From the NCBI RefSeq assembly GCF_004210375.1, contig NC_134829.1, positions 31,636,034 to 31,700,033 on the forward strand: DNA of 64,000 nucleotides. The letters are read 5' to 3'. The number at the start of each line of letters is the position of its first letter. Positions within the stretch are counted from its first letter, which is position 1. Under the pieces are notes generated by a model that saw only the letters and a list, made by a program, of their open reading frames with translations, made no database searches and was not told where the DNA came from. This document shows positions 1 through 15,000 of the stretch, one piece after another. Made by a program: the position numbers and the translations under genes. This stretch comes from Tachypleus tridentatus. Its lineage: Eukaryota; Arthropoda; Merostomata; Xiphosura; Limulidae.

Positions 1-51
1 ATGTTCGTGAAAAAAACAGGAACACTTGGATTTCTGTACACGTGGATATGG
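1..51 (+). CDS. Possible upstream exon of the coiled-coil gene, cut by window edge
   Basis: Reading from base 3, the frame is open (VREKNRNTWISVHVDM) up to a GT donor (gtgtgt) at 52. It ends with one spare base, exactly what the next exon at 612 needs, giving a Glu at the junction. The first frame is also open from base 1. Support is only phase agreement and plausible composition. Confidence 0.3.
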
Positions 52-3000
52 GTGTGTAATTGATTTGACGCGGTACTGTACATATGTTAGCGTACCTTTA
101 TTTAGTATTCCTATTACTTGTGTATATGCGTATCGTAGGCTGGTTTCGTCCTAGTGCTGGTTTTATATATTTTCAAGTTAAGACTGTAAACAATCCCAAC
201 GTTTCCAAATGAAATGTTCCAATGATTTTCGGACGATAAGGCCGAATTATTTGTGTATCTTTAGTTTAGGTAATTATCGGTCTGATCCTGACCCACTTTT
301 ACCACTGGTAGAGTTCGATCTTCTAAAGAGCTAACTCAGAAACTGACAGATTATTTAAATATATATATTTAGCTGACATAAATTACAACACTGATCTCAT
401 TGATAGTTCAACTGTTATTTATAATATCTTTATGATCAAAGATAATTCACGTATATATGAATTGAAATATATAGAAAATTTTCATAATTATTCCACGTAT
501 ATTGGAACATTTGAACATTACTCTAACATTACAAAGTTATGTCTGTAAAAGCTTTATGTTGAGATACTTTCTATTTAATTGAGAGATATAATTCACTCTG
601 TCTCTTTGCAGAAAGTTCCGATGACCAAAGAGATTGGAAGAACATTCCAAAGGACAGTGTCCAGTCATATACTTTAAGTATGGAAGGCCTGAACTTGGAG
701 TGCGGAGATCTGAAACGGACGACAGAAAGTAAGAATAATCAAGACATTTTCATAATGACTAAACGTTAGAGAATTTGTAAAATTAAATTATGGGCTGCTC
801 TGTATAACCGTAAACATAAAAGCCAATTTTTCAAGTAACAATAAGTGAATAGATTATTTCACTCGTTAGATTAAAAAATGCAGTATTATTTTGTATATCA
901 TGCTTTATTCGATTTGCATAACTGTAACAGGTTTACTGTTATACGTTTATTTTAGCACCGAATTTGTATCAGTATAGTTTTGTTTTTTGCATATGACGTA
1001 TAATGTTGTATATTACGTAAGTCCCGCCTGGTCTCTAAATTTGCAGAAGATTTTTTTCAAATGTAAAAATCAACACAATATATGCTTTAGGAAAACACTA
1101 GCGCGTTTTCTAATGTTTTTCAAACTTCAAGAAACTCGCGTAATTCCTATTTAGGTAGCTAGACGAGAGGCAGCAGCAGATTATAAATAATATAATTAAT
1201 AAATTATAATTAGTCAACTACAGTTGTTATGCTGTAGGCCTCCGAAGCTATAATTGTGATTAACGCCTATTAATCCGAAAACTACAAAATTTGACCAGGA
1301 ACGTTTATAGATTTCGAACATTGCAAACCGTTTAACTTCAGTGAATTAACTTCGGACATTTCAACCAGGACATTAGATACTGTCGACGTGCATGTCGATA
1401 AGATATTCAGTTCTAGACTAAATAGAAGACTTAGTATAGTTTGTAATACTCTTGATACAAACCATCGTTTGTAATAACTATTAGTAACAACAGTTATTAT
1501 AAGCTGTATTGTTTTTATATTGTGTTGTTTGTTTTTGAATTTCGCGCAAAGCTACACGAGGGCTATCTGCGCTAGCCGTCCCTAATTTTGCAGTGTAAGA
1601 CTAGAGGGAAGGCAACTAGTCATCACCACCTACCGCCAACTTTCGTGCTACTCTTTTACCAACGAATAGTGGGATTGACCGTTACATAATAACACCCCCA
1701 AGACTGAAAGGGCGAGCATGTTTGGTGTGACGATTATTTGAACCCGCGACCCTCAAATTACGAGTCAAGTGTCTTAACTACCTGGCCACTCCAGGCCCTT
1801 CATATATTTAATAGACATTAACCTTTAATTGGGCTTGGCATGGGGGCGTTATGATGTGACAGTCAATCCCACTATTCGTTGGTTAAAAGAGTAGCTCAAG
1901 AGTTGGCGGTGGGTGGTGATGTCTAGCTGCCTTTCCTCTAGTCTTATACTGCTAAATTAGGGACGGCTCGGTGCAATGGGCTAACAACCTGTTCACTTAA
2001 ATACTTGTTGAAAAATCCGCAAGCTATTGCTGCCCTATGTTCCTAGATGGAATCTAATGGTGATAACTAACTAACATTTAATTAACTTCTTAATCAAAAT
2101 TAAAATGTCCGGTGATTTGAAATAGTAATACATGACTTACGTAGCATAATAAATACGTAACATGACAAATCCTACAATTTTTAGATGACAGCCTTTGTCT
2201 AGCTGCGCGTAAAATTCTAAAGTAAAATATGCCTTGTAATACAAGATTTTCAACCCTGTAAAAGTAATGATATTTATAACTTTATTTAGTCGAAGAAGTA
2301 TTATTAAAATCTGAAAGTCTTTGCTGAAAATGTTTATACAATACGATATCGTAGAAAGAAGAGCGCAATCCTTAAGATACCGTGTTTGTTAAGATGGAAG
2401 ATATGTTTTTAGATAACATGACATCTACAGTGGAATGCACGTCTTTATATCCTATGTTGTTTATAGTAGCATTAAACTCTTGCATCCGTTTCTTTAGTAG
2501 TGTAACGTGCACTATCCTACCTTATGTACAATGTCAGTTTTTACATCATTGTTACGTAAATAATGCCATGACATAACTTCTAACTGAAGGAACAAAAAAT
2601 CTAAAATATATTCATATTAACCAAAAACCTTTTAATAATATGCTTGAAGAATATAACTTCATATTTATTGATTATTTATCTCACCCAAACAATAACTACC
2701 GATGAGGATCGGCGATTAAGACACTGAACTCGTAATCTGAGAGTCGTAGGTTCGAATCCCCGTCACACCAAACATGCTCGCCATTTCAGCCCTGGGGGCG
2801 TTATAATTTGACGGTCAATCCCACTATTCGTTCGTAAAATAGTAGCCCAAATGTTGATGCTTGGTGGTGATGACTATCTGTCTTTCCTCTTGTCTTACAC
2901 TGCAAAATTAGGGACGGCTAGTGCAGATAGCCTTGGTGTAGCTTTGTGCGAAATTCAAAATAAATCAAACTACCGATGATGAAAAGAAAAATGTTTCCCT

Positions 3001-6000
3001 AATAATAACAAAAAAAAAAAAGTAATCATGTATTAACTGCGAGAAACAACGAAAAATGTCCGCTTATTTTTTTATGAATTAATCATTCACTAGGAAAAAT
3101 TAGTTTCACTCATTGGAGTATTAATAAGAAAGATTTAAGTACGTATAGAACAATGACGTCATCACCATTAAGGAAATGACTAAAGGTTTATTTCTTCTAC
3201 TAATAATTAGCGAAAAATAATTATTATTTTTCATTGTAAAGATATATACCGCCTATAAACTGGTTTATATGACATTATAGCACAATAAGACTGACTTACG
3301 TTTTTAGCCGTATACCGATTTCCAGTATTAATAACAAAACAGCATTTGGATCAGTCATGAAGTGTGCTGCATGCCGCTGCCGACGAGGCATTTTGCGAAT
3401 TCAAAGATTAAATTACTCGTTCGTCAGTGAAACTTTAGTAAAGAGTGAAATTCTTGTTGGAATGTTAACCAGTACTAAAGAAAGAATTGTTAACTATAAT
3501 CTTTGTTTGTTTGTTTTGGAATTTCGCGCAAAGCTACACGGGGGCTATCTGCGCTAGCCGTTCCTAATTTAACAGTGTAAGATTAGAGGGAAGGCAACTA
3601 GTCACCGACAACTCTTGAACGACTCTTTTACCAAAAAATAGTGGGATTAACTGTAACATTTTAGCGCCCCCACGGCTGAAAGGGCGAGCATGTTTAGTGT
3701 GACGACGAATCGAACTCGCAACACCCGAATAACGAGTCGAGCGCCCCTAATCACCTGGCCGTTTCAGGCCGTCAACCATCATGAGAAATAATGTTTTGCT
3801 CAATCAGTTCATAACATTAAAGAGAAGTTTTAAGTTTACCCTATAAAGTTTTAAACTTGATGAATAGGCAACAATTTAAACTACGAAAATTTCATGGATA
3901 TCCAGAATAATCGAAATATGGTAAAAAAAAGGTTTGGTTTTTTGAATTTCGCGCAAAACAACTCGAAGGCTATCTGCGCTAGCCGTCCCTAATTTAGCAG
4001 TGTAAGGCAGCTAGTCATCACCACCCACCGCCAACTCTTGGGCTACTCTTTTACCAACGAATAGTGGGATTGACTGTAACATTATAACGCCCCCACGGCT
4101 GAAAGGGCGAGCATGTTTGGTGTGATGGGGATTCGAACCCGCGACCCTCGGATTACGCCTTAACACGCTTGGCCATGCCGGGCCCTTAAAAAAAAAAAAG
4201 AAGAGAACGTAAGATTTGGTAACAACGATGAACAAATAAAACAAAATATCCACTCAAGATAATCTTCAGTATAGAAACGAAAATTTGGTAATCATCAATA
4301 GAAAATAAGGTGCTTTTTTTTTGGTTTTTAATTTCACCCAAAGATATACGAGGGCTATCTGCGCTAGTCATTCCTAATTTAGCAGTGTAAGACTAGAGGG
4401 AAGGCAGCTAGTCATCACCACCCACCGCCAACTCTTGATCTATTCTTTTACCAACGAATAGTGGGATTGACCCTCACATTACAACGCCCCTACGGCTGAA
4501 AGGGCAAGCATGTTTGGTGCGACCGGGATTCGAACGCCTTAACCAACCTGGCCATGCCGGACCTAAAAGGAGCTTTTACTCTCTTTATTATTAATGGACT
4601 TACGACGCTAAAATCAGGGGTTGGATTCCCTTCGGTGGACTTAGCAGATAGCCAGATGCTATAAGAAAACACACACACACTCAGCAAGTATATAATTAAA
4701 AAGTGGTTTTGGTAAAAAATCAAAAATCTTGAAGGTTGTACTGTTTATTTTTATTAATACATTACTGATAGGACTAGATTATGTATGTGTCTATGTACAT
4801 ATACAACTGAAAGACATGTTCAGATAATAACATACTGTATCATCCGAAAGTTAAAAATCAAAATCACTTGAACAGAAATTCAAATGCTTATGTTGGATTA
4901 ACCATTTTATGTGTCTATCATAAGAAGTATTATTATCCGTCGTTTCTACTTCTTTCTAATTGTTAATTAATATATTTTATTTGTTTGAAAGAAAGTTATA
5001 ACTTAAATAACTTGGTCGAGTGATTAAAATGGGAAAGGCCTTATCAACAGTAAAACACATCTCTCGTTTTAAACTGCAAAGATGTAGAATTTGGAAGTTT
5101 TAAATAGTTTCTGAAGTTAACATTTGCTCATAAATAGTGTTTCCTGTTTATAAACATGTTTTAATTAACCGTTCATGTTTCGTGTTTTTCTAACGTCTTA
5201 AGTGCTGACAGCAAGATACGTTTTCTTCGCCAGAATACCTGTTGCCAGCGTGTTTCAAGATTCTGTTAACTTTCACTAAAATCGATTTTAAAATATGTTA
5301 TCGCAGGTTACGTAACTATCTAATAACCAAACCCTTCGAAATTATTTAAAAATTCACAAAAGAATATCATTTATCTATGCACAGCACGCCCATTTTCTTG
5401 TATAAAGCTAGCTAATATTTAAACAATTCTACTTTCACTTGGCTTAGCTACAAGTTTTTATTACGCCATAACAGTGTTGACATTCTTTGTTCGTTCGTTA
5501 TGGAATCGCAGTAAAATTTCTTGTATTTGTATTCACTGCAGAGATGCCAACTATTTCAAATGACTGAGCGTAATGATTGTAGACAGAGCCTTTTATCATT
5601 TGCGGCTACTAGGCCTGATCAATGTCTCTATGCTGTTTATTATTATATTATTATTATAACTATTATTATGTATTACTGCTATAGATTGCTCATTTATGAC
5701 TGTGTTTTGTGTATTTAATAAATAAATTTTTAAAAAATTATTTTGAAATTCTTTTTCATATTCTGAATTCTTACTCATAAATATCCTTATCTTCATTGTT
5801 TTTGTCTTCGCCTCAGCCTTTTGTTGGTGAGATGTCGATTTTGTATGTCTGGAACAATCGTTTATCTCGCCATGCGCCACAGAAAAATCGATGTGACAAA
5901 TTGTACAAAACGCATGACTGTCACTGACTTCTGATGCAATGACCGGATATTTTGCACTATACTCTTTCCTAAATTTTGATTCACAATTTTAGTCCTTTTA

Positions 6001-9000
6001 GATTTGCCAGAAACAAGACAATATGGTGAACGAGGCCTCTTTTTTTCCATTTCGTGAACAATCGCATTGGTGTTTCTATGCCGCTTAGAAAACGAGAAAT
6101 ACCCATCTAAGCGAGCGCTGATTGGCTAAGAAGCACTGATGACGTAACTATGGATATCCCCATGTACCCAGTATGGAGAAGCACCGCACTCAAACTATTG
6201 GTAGACGTCGAAGATACAAATATTTTTTTATTATTTCAAGCACAAACATGATTATCGCAAGTAGCCATTTGGATTATGTCTTTTATTTATTATCAAAATT
6301 ATTTGTATCTCACAAGAAATTTTCTTTTCACCCCTTTCAGCCCTGGGGGAACAATTTATCACTTTATTGTATAGACCTATATAATATATAATAAATTGGG
6401 AGTCGCAACAAGTCGCAATATTTGTTTGTATGAGCGTATAGTCGTAATGTATACACCAAAATCGTAATAGTTGGCATCTCTACCACTGGTGATGCGTTTT
6501 GGACTAAATATGTTCTGCTCATACGGCTTACTATGCAATGACAAACAAATTATGACGTAATTTTATGTTCTTGTGATAGATTTAATGTCATGTGAGTAGA
6601 GAAATGTTTTATATGGTTTTCAAAAAATTTGCTCCTTTCTTAAATATCAATAATTTTATATTATATATTATTATTGTTTGTAAGGTACGTCTGTGTTTAA
6701 ACTGTGTCATTCTACAGTCTTGATGATGTATAGTAGTGGTTCGAAGACTTGATTTAAGGTTTGGTTAATGGATCACCAAACCTAATAATGTTTTTGCTTT
6801 AAAAATATATTCCATGTACATTAAAACCTGTATTTCAAAATGAAATGTTTTAATAAATACAAATTTAAGATTGCGGCAAATATTTTTTATTCTATAAATT
6901 ATATTAAAAAAACGTATTTTTACGAAATTTCAAACATATCTCGAGGTCCCGAGTTTTAAAAATACTCATATATAAGTATCGACAATAACAACAGAAAAAA
7001 AACCTACCACGAGCCGGTGCCAAACACGTAAAGCTGAAATGTGTTTTTATTTTGATAAATTTGATTAATTACTGACTAAAAATATTGTACTAGAACCATA
7101 AAAAAACTACTGAATTGAATTAAAAATGTCATAATTATAATTTGGTTTTATATATCATCTCGTTGACGAGATTAAGTTGTTTTAGTTCGTAGACATAAGA
7201 ATGGTCCACAGTTCGCAGAAAATGCGATAAACCAGAGATTAGAACTTTTACAAGAGCTGTTGAAGCAGAAGAAAGATCTTATAGATCGAAAACACCATTG
7301 TCTATCTGTAAGTATGGTTTTATTTCTCTTACTTTAATACCAACACCACTGTCTGCTATATATTAGGACTTTAATACCAACACCACTGTCTGCTATATAT
7401 TAGGACTTTAATACCAACACCACTGTCTGCTATGTATTAGGACTTTAATACCAACACCACTGTCTATTATATATTAGGACTTTAATACCAACAGCACTGT
7501 CTGCTATGTATTAGGAATTTAATACCAACACCACTGTCTGCTATGTATTAGGACTTTAATACCAACACCACTGTCTATTATATATTAGGACTTTAATACC
7601 AACACCACCGTCTGCTGTGTATTAGGACTTTAATACCAACACCACTGTCTGCTATGTATTAGGAATTTAATACCAACACCACTGTCTGCTGTGTATTAGG
7701 ACTTTAATACCAACACCACTGTCTGCTATGTATTAGGAATTTAATACCAACACCACTGTCTGCTGTGTATTAGGACTTTAATACCAACACCACCGTCTGC
7801 TGTGTATTAGGACTTTAATACCAACACCACTGTCTGCTATGTATTAGGAATTTAATACCAACACCACTGTCTGCTATGTATTAGGACTTTAATACCAACA
7901 CCACCGTCTGCTATGTATTAGGACTTTAATACCAACACCACTGTCTGCTATGTATTAGGACTTTAATACCAACACCACTGTCTGCTATATATTAGGACTT
8001 TAATACCAACAGCACTGTCTGCTATGTATTAGGAATTTAATACCAACACCACTGTCTGCTATGTATTAGGACTTTAATACCAACACCACTGTCTGCTGTG
8101 TATTAGGACTTTAATACCAACACCACCGTCTGCTGTGTATTAGGACTTTAATACCAACACTACTGTCTGCTATGTATTAGGACTTTAATACCAACACCAC
8201 TGTCTGCTATGTATTAGGGACCAGGGGAAAGTAGTAAAGGAAATCTCATCTCTGTTTAGTCTATGTGTACGAGAGTATTAGAAGATTGGAAAAAAATAAG
8301 TAGAATGTTTTATGGGAGTCGAAAGTACCCCCAGAGCATCCATAATGTATTATATGTTACTATATAAGTCGTTTTTACAGGTAAAAGGGAAATGACTTTA
8401 TATTAAGTTAACACGAGTTTTTTAAACTTACTACGCTGAATTTAGACACACTGAAAAAAATGCTCTATTTCTCTTCCTTTTATCGTTTGATTTTCGAATC
8501 AAAGTTCGATATTTTTTACCTTAAATTTTTGAAATATTATTTTGTGTTAAAAATACAGCTAACAGATTTAAATTGTTATAAAAATGTCATAATTTGTGTT
8601 CCATAAAGGTTTCACTTTAGATATATATTATTTTACATATTTTTTTCCCTCGCACAGAAGACCCAGAGTTTAGACAAAACGATGCATTGCTCCCATAAAG
8701 ACACTCTACAAAAGGCCACTCATTTACGACAGCGAAAGATTTCAACACAACTAAAGGTAAAGTTTAGTGGTAAATATATTATAAAAGTTAATGTAATGAT
8801 TAGAGATTTGCAGCGGAGACCTTCTGTGGCTCAGTGGTAACCTTAACCATTTGTAATGTAAAAACAATTGAATTTAATGTTTTTAATGGCCATAGAAGGT
8901 AGCTTAATATATAGATCAGCACTTAGACAAAAACAAATCTTGACTGAAAATTAAACATTTAAAGTCATTCCTTATAACAAATAAAAAGATGACCAGAAAT

Positions 9001-12000
9001 GTTAAAGATTTGTTGATATAAAAACCGGCGAGACATTAATTATGGAGAAACGTCCACACAAGTGTATCATAACTCAACTTACTACAACAAGAAGATATGT
9101 GTTCCTGCACTGTAAAAATCTATTCCTTACGTACTTTCAAACTGAGCACCAGCATAAAAAAACTGCTACAAACAATTCTACCTACTTTTTTTTGATGTAT
9201 ACAACTGTTTGGCAGATAAACTCAATCCTTTGAGACCATAGCAAAATGTTAAACCACACGGAAACTACCAATATAAATCCCTTTCAAAGTGTGTGTGTTT
9301 CTTATAGCAAAGCCATATAAGGCTATCTGCTCAGCCCACCGAGGGGAATCAAACCCTGATTTTAGCGTTGTAAGTCCGGAGACATACCGTTGTACTACCC
9401 GGGGCACCATTTCAAAGTGAGCTAATTGGAGAAGCGTGGTTTCAAACCTACTTTTCTTTATCCCTTCTCAGAAATACCCTCTTGAGTGAGTAAATCAACT
9501 GGACAGCTACCAACTTCAAACAATAGCACATTCGCAGTATTTTCAGAGCTACCTCCCCCCGAGTTTTATTACCCTGACAACAGACAACAAAAAATAAATA
9601 ACAAAGTACACATGTGTGTGTTCCAGTCATTAGAGAATTTCGAAATCTAAATTTTAAAACGTCAAATCAGAAACTTATCCAAATACACTAGCTACAATGC
9701 ATTACGAAAATTAAAACTAAGATTTATCAAAACGAAGGCACAGCATGGCCAGGTGGGTTAAGGAGTTCAATTCGTAATCTAAGGGTCGCGGGTTCGAATC
9801 CTGGTCGCGCCAAACATTTTCGCCCTTTCAGCCGTGGGGGCTTTATAATGTGACGATCAATCTCACTATTCGTTGGTAAAAGAGTAGCCCAAGAGTTGGC
9901 GGTGGGTGGTGATGACTAGCTGCCTTCCTCTAGTCTTACACTGCTAAATTAGGGACGGATGGCGCAGATACAGTAACTAACAATGAGACAAAATGACAAA
10001 TTTCGAGTTATTTGTGGAAATATTTAAAACTTCATCTCATGTTTTTTAACTCGTATCTTGGAAAAATCATTCCTTTGATTCTTCTGGGGTAATAATCCTC
10101 AACAGAAAAGACAACGTTAACATATGAATATAAAAGAAGCCATATTAATAAAATATACATATAACCCTATTCATAACAAATACAAATGTGTTTATTTCAA
10201 TTCCCTTCTCTTTTGTACATAGAAGGAATTTCAGTATTTACACTCAGACCTCAAAGGTTTATTGTTTTCAATTGGTTAGTCGTATGCTTGTATATTGTTA
10301 GTGTTATTGTTTTTGTTTTTTGAATTTCGCATAAAGCTACACGAGGACTATCTGCGCTAGCCGTCCCTAATTCAGCAGTGTAAGACTAGAGGGAAGGCAG
10401 TTATTAATCACCGCCCACCGCCAACTGTTGGGCAACTCTATTACCAACGAATAATATAACTGACTGTTACATTATAACAACCCCACGACTGAAAGGGCGA
10501 TCATGTTTGGTGTGACGGAGATTCGAACCCACAAACCTCGGATTACGAGTCTTATACCCTAACCACCTGGCCATGCCGGGGCCCCAGACGTTACATCCAC
10601 AAGTCTGGTGATTAGCATTTCAGGCTGTAATTTCATAATTTACGTCTTACTGCCAAAAATACACGCTTTGCATTCTGGGGCCACGAGTAGGTTACAAAGA
10701 GTGACAGTAAAATAGTATTATTTGATCAGATAACAAAAGTCCAAGAAGTGGCACGATACCTTCTCTCTATTCTATCAAATTAAAATTATAGTTTCTAGCA
10801 ATAACAAAGATATCCAGAGGATATCTTTTATTTAGTACCTTAACCAATAAAAAAAGGATAAGATGATTCTATTTTCAACCGCGTTCTTCTATAGACTCAA
10901 AATAGTCTGAATTATTTACTTTGCAACACAGTAGAGAATATTTATTGATTTTATTTTCAATTTAGAATTATTTAACTATTTACGCCATCTGTAATTTTAT
11001 ATTGCAAGTTAAAAAAATTGTTCTCGAAGGAAAGTTGACATTTCTAGTTTTATTTTATATCCCACAATACGAAACGTTATTTCAATTTTCTTTGAATTTT
11101 TCGTTTATTCTATATATATATACTCTAGGTATTAGCATGTGCCTTCCAGCTATAATAATATTTAATTTTCTTTTACACTACTAGATGGACACGCTTCAAA
11201 ATAAAATTCAAGACCACAAAAAATGGGAATCGAAAAGCATCCACAATAGTACACAGAAACACTTCCAGGATCAACTAGTCCAGCTAAACCGAACATTGGA
11301 AGAAATCGACAGTGATTTGAGTAAGGCGGAACATGAATTAGGGGAGACTTTTAGAGAGCTGAACATTGGTAGCAACACTCATGTTAAGAAGCGTAATAGT
11401 AAAAATAGTCCCTTCAGGAAGAGTCCATCTGAAACCTCTCAGGACAAATTACCTAAAATTCGAATATCAAAATCTATAGATGACTGTAGGGATGTTTCTC
11501 TCAAAACCAAAGCTACTAAGTTGATTTCTTTTCCTAAGCTACGAAACTTGAAAGATGATAGTGCTAAACCAGAATCGTCCATGTTCTGTGAGTATATGGA
11601 AGTAATCTCCACTTTTCTAGATTTGCGAGGCTATAATCTCATTAATAAAGTTTTTCAAATTTTCTCTTTTGTAATTTTGATAAATAACATTCTTTTTGTA
11701 TATGTTTCAAAAACAAATCTATTCACGTTGTGCGAACTAAATTTTGAATAAACTGTTTCAGTTTTTTTATATTTTGAGATAAAAACGCAAATATTTTAAC
11801 GTTCTCATGAAACTTGCGTTTGTTAAAGAATTTCTCTTCGTATTAAACAACGAAGCTTATAAGCAAATAGAAATAATCGCCATGGGAATTCAAGACAGCA
11901 TAATTGTCAATTTTTTATTCATAACGAAAATAATAAGAGTTCTTCTTCAAATGACTGTAATACGATGAATATAACAATGTGGATTTTATCAGTTTCAACG

Positions 12001-15000
12001 TCTTGATTCTATTCACCAATTTCTTAGAGCTTATTGTAGTAGGGCCCGGCATGGCCAGGTGGTTAAAAAGCTCGACACGTAATCTGAGGGTCTCGGGTTC
12101 GAATCCTTGTTGCACCAAACATGCTTGCCCTTACAGCTATGGGAGCATTATAATGTGACGATCAATCCCACTATTCGTTGGTAATACAGTAGCCGAAGAG
12201 TTGGCGGTGGGTGATGAGGACTAGCTGCCTTCCCTCTAGTCTTACACTGCTAAATTAGGGACGGCTAGCGCAGATAGTTCTCATGTAGCTTTGTGTGAAA
12301 TCCAAAAACAAACAATGATTATTACAATAATAAACTTGAAAAGAGATGAAATTGACAGTACTTATAAAACATATTTTCATAACGATATTTAAAATGTCAA
12401 AACTTATATAAATATATATATATACATACGTGTGTTTGTGTCTGTGTGTGTATTTTATAGCAAAACCACATCGAGCTACGTGCTGTGTCCACCGAGGAGA
12501 ATTTAACCCTTGATTTTCGCATTGTAGATTTGTAGACTTACCAGTGTTTCACCAAGACACTTTCTACACATAAAAATTTTGTGTTCTTTCTTATAGCCCA
12601 CCCACCTCATCATGTTTACAGAGCACTCCTAAAAATAAACTACACTATATTATTCCAGTGTTTAAGTCCGGTTTCAATTTCAAAAGATGAAGTCAAAAAG
12701 GGGCTACGGTTGAAAATTGTTTGTTTATTTTTTAAATTTCGCCCAAAGCTATAGGAGGGCTATCTGTGCTAGCCGTCCCTAATTTAGCAGTGTAAGACTA
12801 GAGGGAAGGCAGCTAGTCATCACCACCCACCTCCAACTCTTGGGCTACTCTTTTAACAACGACCGTAACATTATAACGCTCCTTCGACTGAAAGGGGAGA
12901 GCATGTTTGATATTACGAGGATTCGAACCCGCGACCCTCGGATTACGTGTCGAGCGATTTAACCACCTAACCATGTCGGACCTAATTGACAATGGATCTT
13001 CAAAAACTGACTTTGTAAAATTTATTCTTATGATGAATCGTATGTTCAATTTATTATTCACATATTTTTGTCATTTTTATTGTAGTTTTTATATCACTTC
13101 ATAAAACTATTCTTTCCAGCATCTCAGGTTGTCGAAACCTCTTCCACAGAAAACATTTGTGGCTTCATGACTGATCCAAAAGAAAGAGAGTTAAGTTTAA
13201 GTCCACACACGATAAAGTTGAGAAAACATCCATTGTGCACTCTCGGTAATTTCGTGGAAGCTCAAATCCGAGAAAGAATCATGTTACACAGAAGAAACAA
13301 ATCTGCAGAACGCCCCATAGAAGCAACCAAAGAAGACGACGCACATTTCATACGGAGATCAACTTCAAACGAAAATATTGTCTCCAGAGGTCGTTGTAGT
13401 GTTGCATCAAATTCAGCAGAAAAGTTGGTCGAGGATCCAGAATCAACTGAAAGAGACATAGGTCAGATACGTGATGAGTATTACAACACCTGCGACCATA
13501 GGAATATTGAAAATACCAAAGTAAGAACAGTAATCAAGCCTGAAGTCTTGGCAGAAATTAAAGTATGTTTGTTTTTTTAAATCAACTTCCTTAAGAGATA
13601 GTGATCAAAATTTGTGTTTGCTATAATTTGTGTTGCTAAAATTATGACGAGATTTAATAATAAGTTATAAAATAACGTTTTTCTGGTTAGTGGTATGTTT
13701 GTGAACTTTTACTGCCAAAACTTGAGTTTCAATATCCGTTGTGGGCTGAGCACAGATAACCCTTTTTGTAGCTTTGTGCATATCAACAAATAAAAAAGAG
13801 TGTTCTACAAGAGAAGGCTTATAATACTAAAATATGAGAATTTAACTGACGTTCTAATTTAACTTCACTTCCATATGAAAACGCATAATTCTGAGGGATG
13901 ATTTATCCCTTTATGTGTAATTTTTGTGCTTTTGTTTTTAATTGCATGCACTAGAATTGCTTATTTGGGATTTACGCTTTGGTTTAATTTTGCTATAGTT
14001 ACATAAGAGTACGTAACTTTCTCTTGCCTAAGCCTGATATTTCAACAAGCTAAAGTAAAGAAGTTTGTTTGTTTTGGAATTTCGTACAAAGCTACTCGAG
14101 GGCTATCTGTGCTAGCCGTCCCTAATTTAGCAGTGTAAGACTAGAGGGAAGGCAGCTAGTCATCACCACCCACCGCCAACTCTTGGGCTACTCTTTTACC
14201 AACGAATAGTGGGATTGACCGTCACATTATAACGCCCCCACAGCTGGGAGGGCGAGCATATTTGGCGCGACCCTCAGATTATGAAGCGCACGCCTTAACG
14301 CGCTAGGCCATGCCGGGCCCAAAGTAAAAAAGTTTGTTTGTTTGTTTTGTAATTTCGCACAAAGCTACTCGAGGGCTATCTGTGCTAGCCGTCCCTAATT
14401 TAGCAGTGTAAGACTAGAGGGAAGGCAGCTAGTCATCACCACCCACCGCCAACTCTTGGGCTACTCTTTTACCAACGAATAGTGGGATTGACCGTCACAT
14501 TATAACGCCCCCACAGCTGGGAGGGCGAGCATGTTTGGCGCGACTCGGGCGCGAACCCGCGACCCTCAGATTACGAAGCGCGCGCCTTAACGCGCTAGGC
14601 CATAGTAAAGAAGTAAATCCTTAAATTTTATGCAAATAGCAAGAGCCCCACCCACACCATCATCTAAAGAACGCCGTTTCACACTGATTGGCTGCCTTTG
14701 GAGAGAGGAGAGGAGGTCATGTCATAAAAGATGACGAGATCATAGTTTATGGTTTTGCCGCCAGAGAGTGTGTCATTGTGGACACGTTGTTAGGTTGCAA
14801 TGACAGGCGGCCATGGTAACATAATTCAAAAACCGTTACCAGAGGGACAACTTACTTATAAAGGACTGCAACATGTATAAATTATTTTATCACGAACTAG
14901 AAACATGTTGTCTAATTTAAGGTAAGATGATTTAATTATTAATTAACTACTGAATTAGTGTTTACTGGCCTTTTCAGGATTATCTAATTAATCAGTGTCC

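Noticed and set aside
7331-8218. CRISPR-like array
   Set aside because: Units are directly adjacent with no unique spacers, and the host is a eukaryote; this is a minisatellite.
11588-11748. Extension of the coiled-coil exon to the frame's stop
   Set aside because: It turns hydrophobic and AT-rich after a strong gtgagt donor, and the next exon matches that donor's phase.
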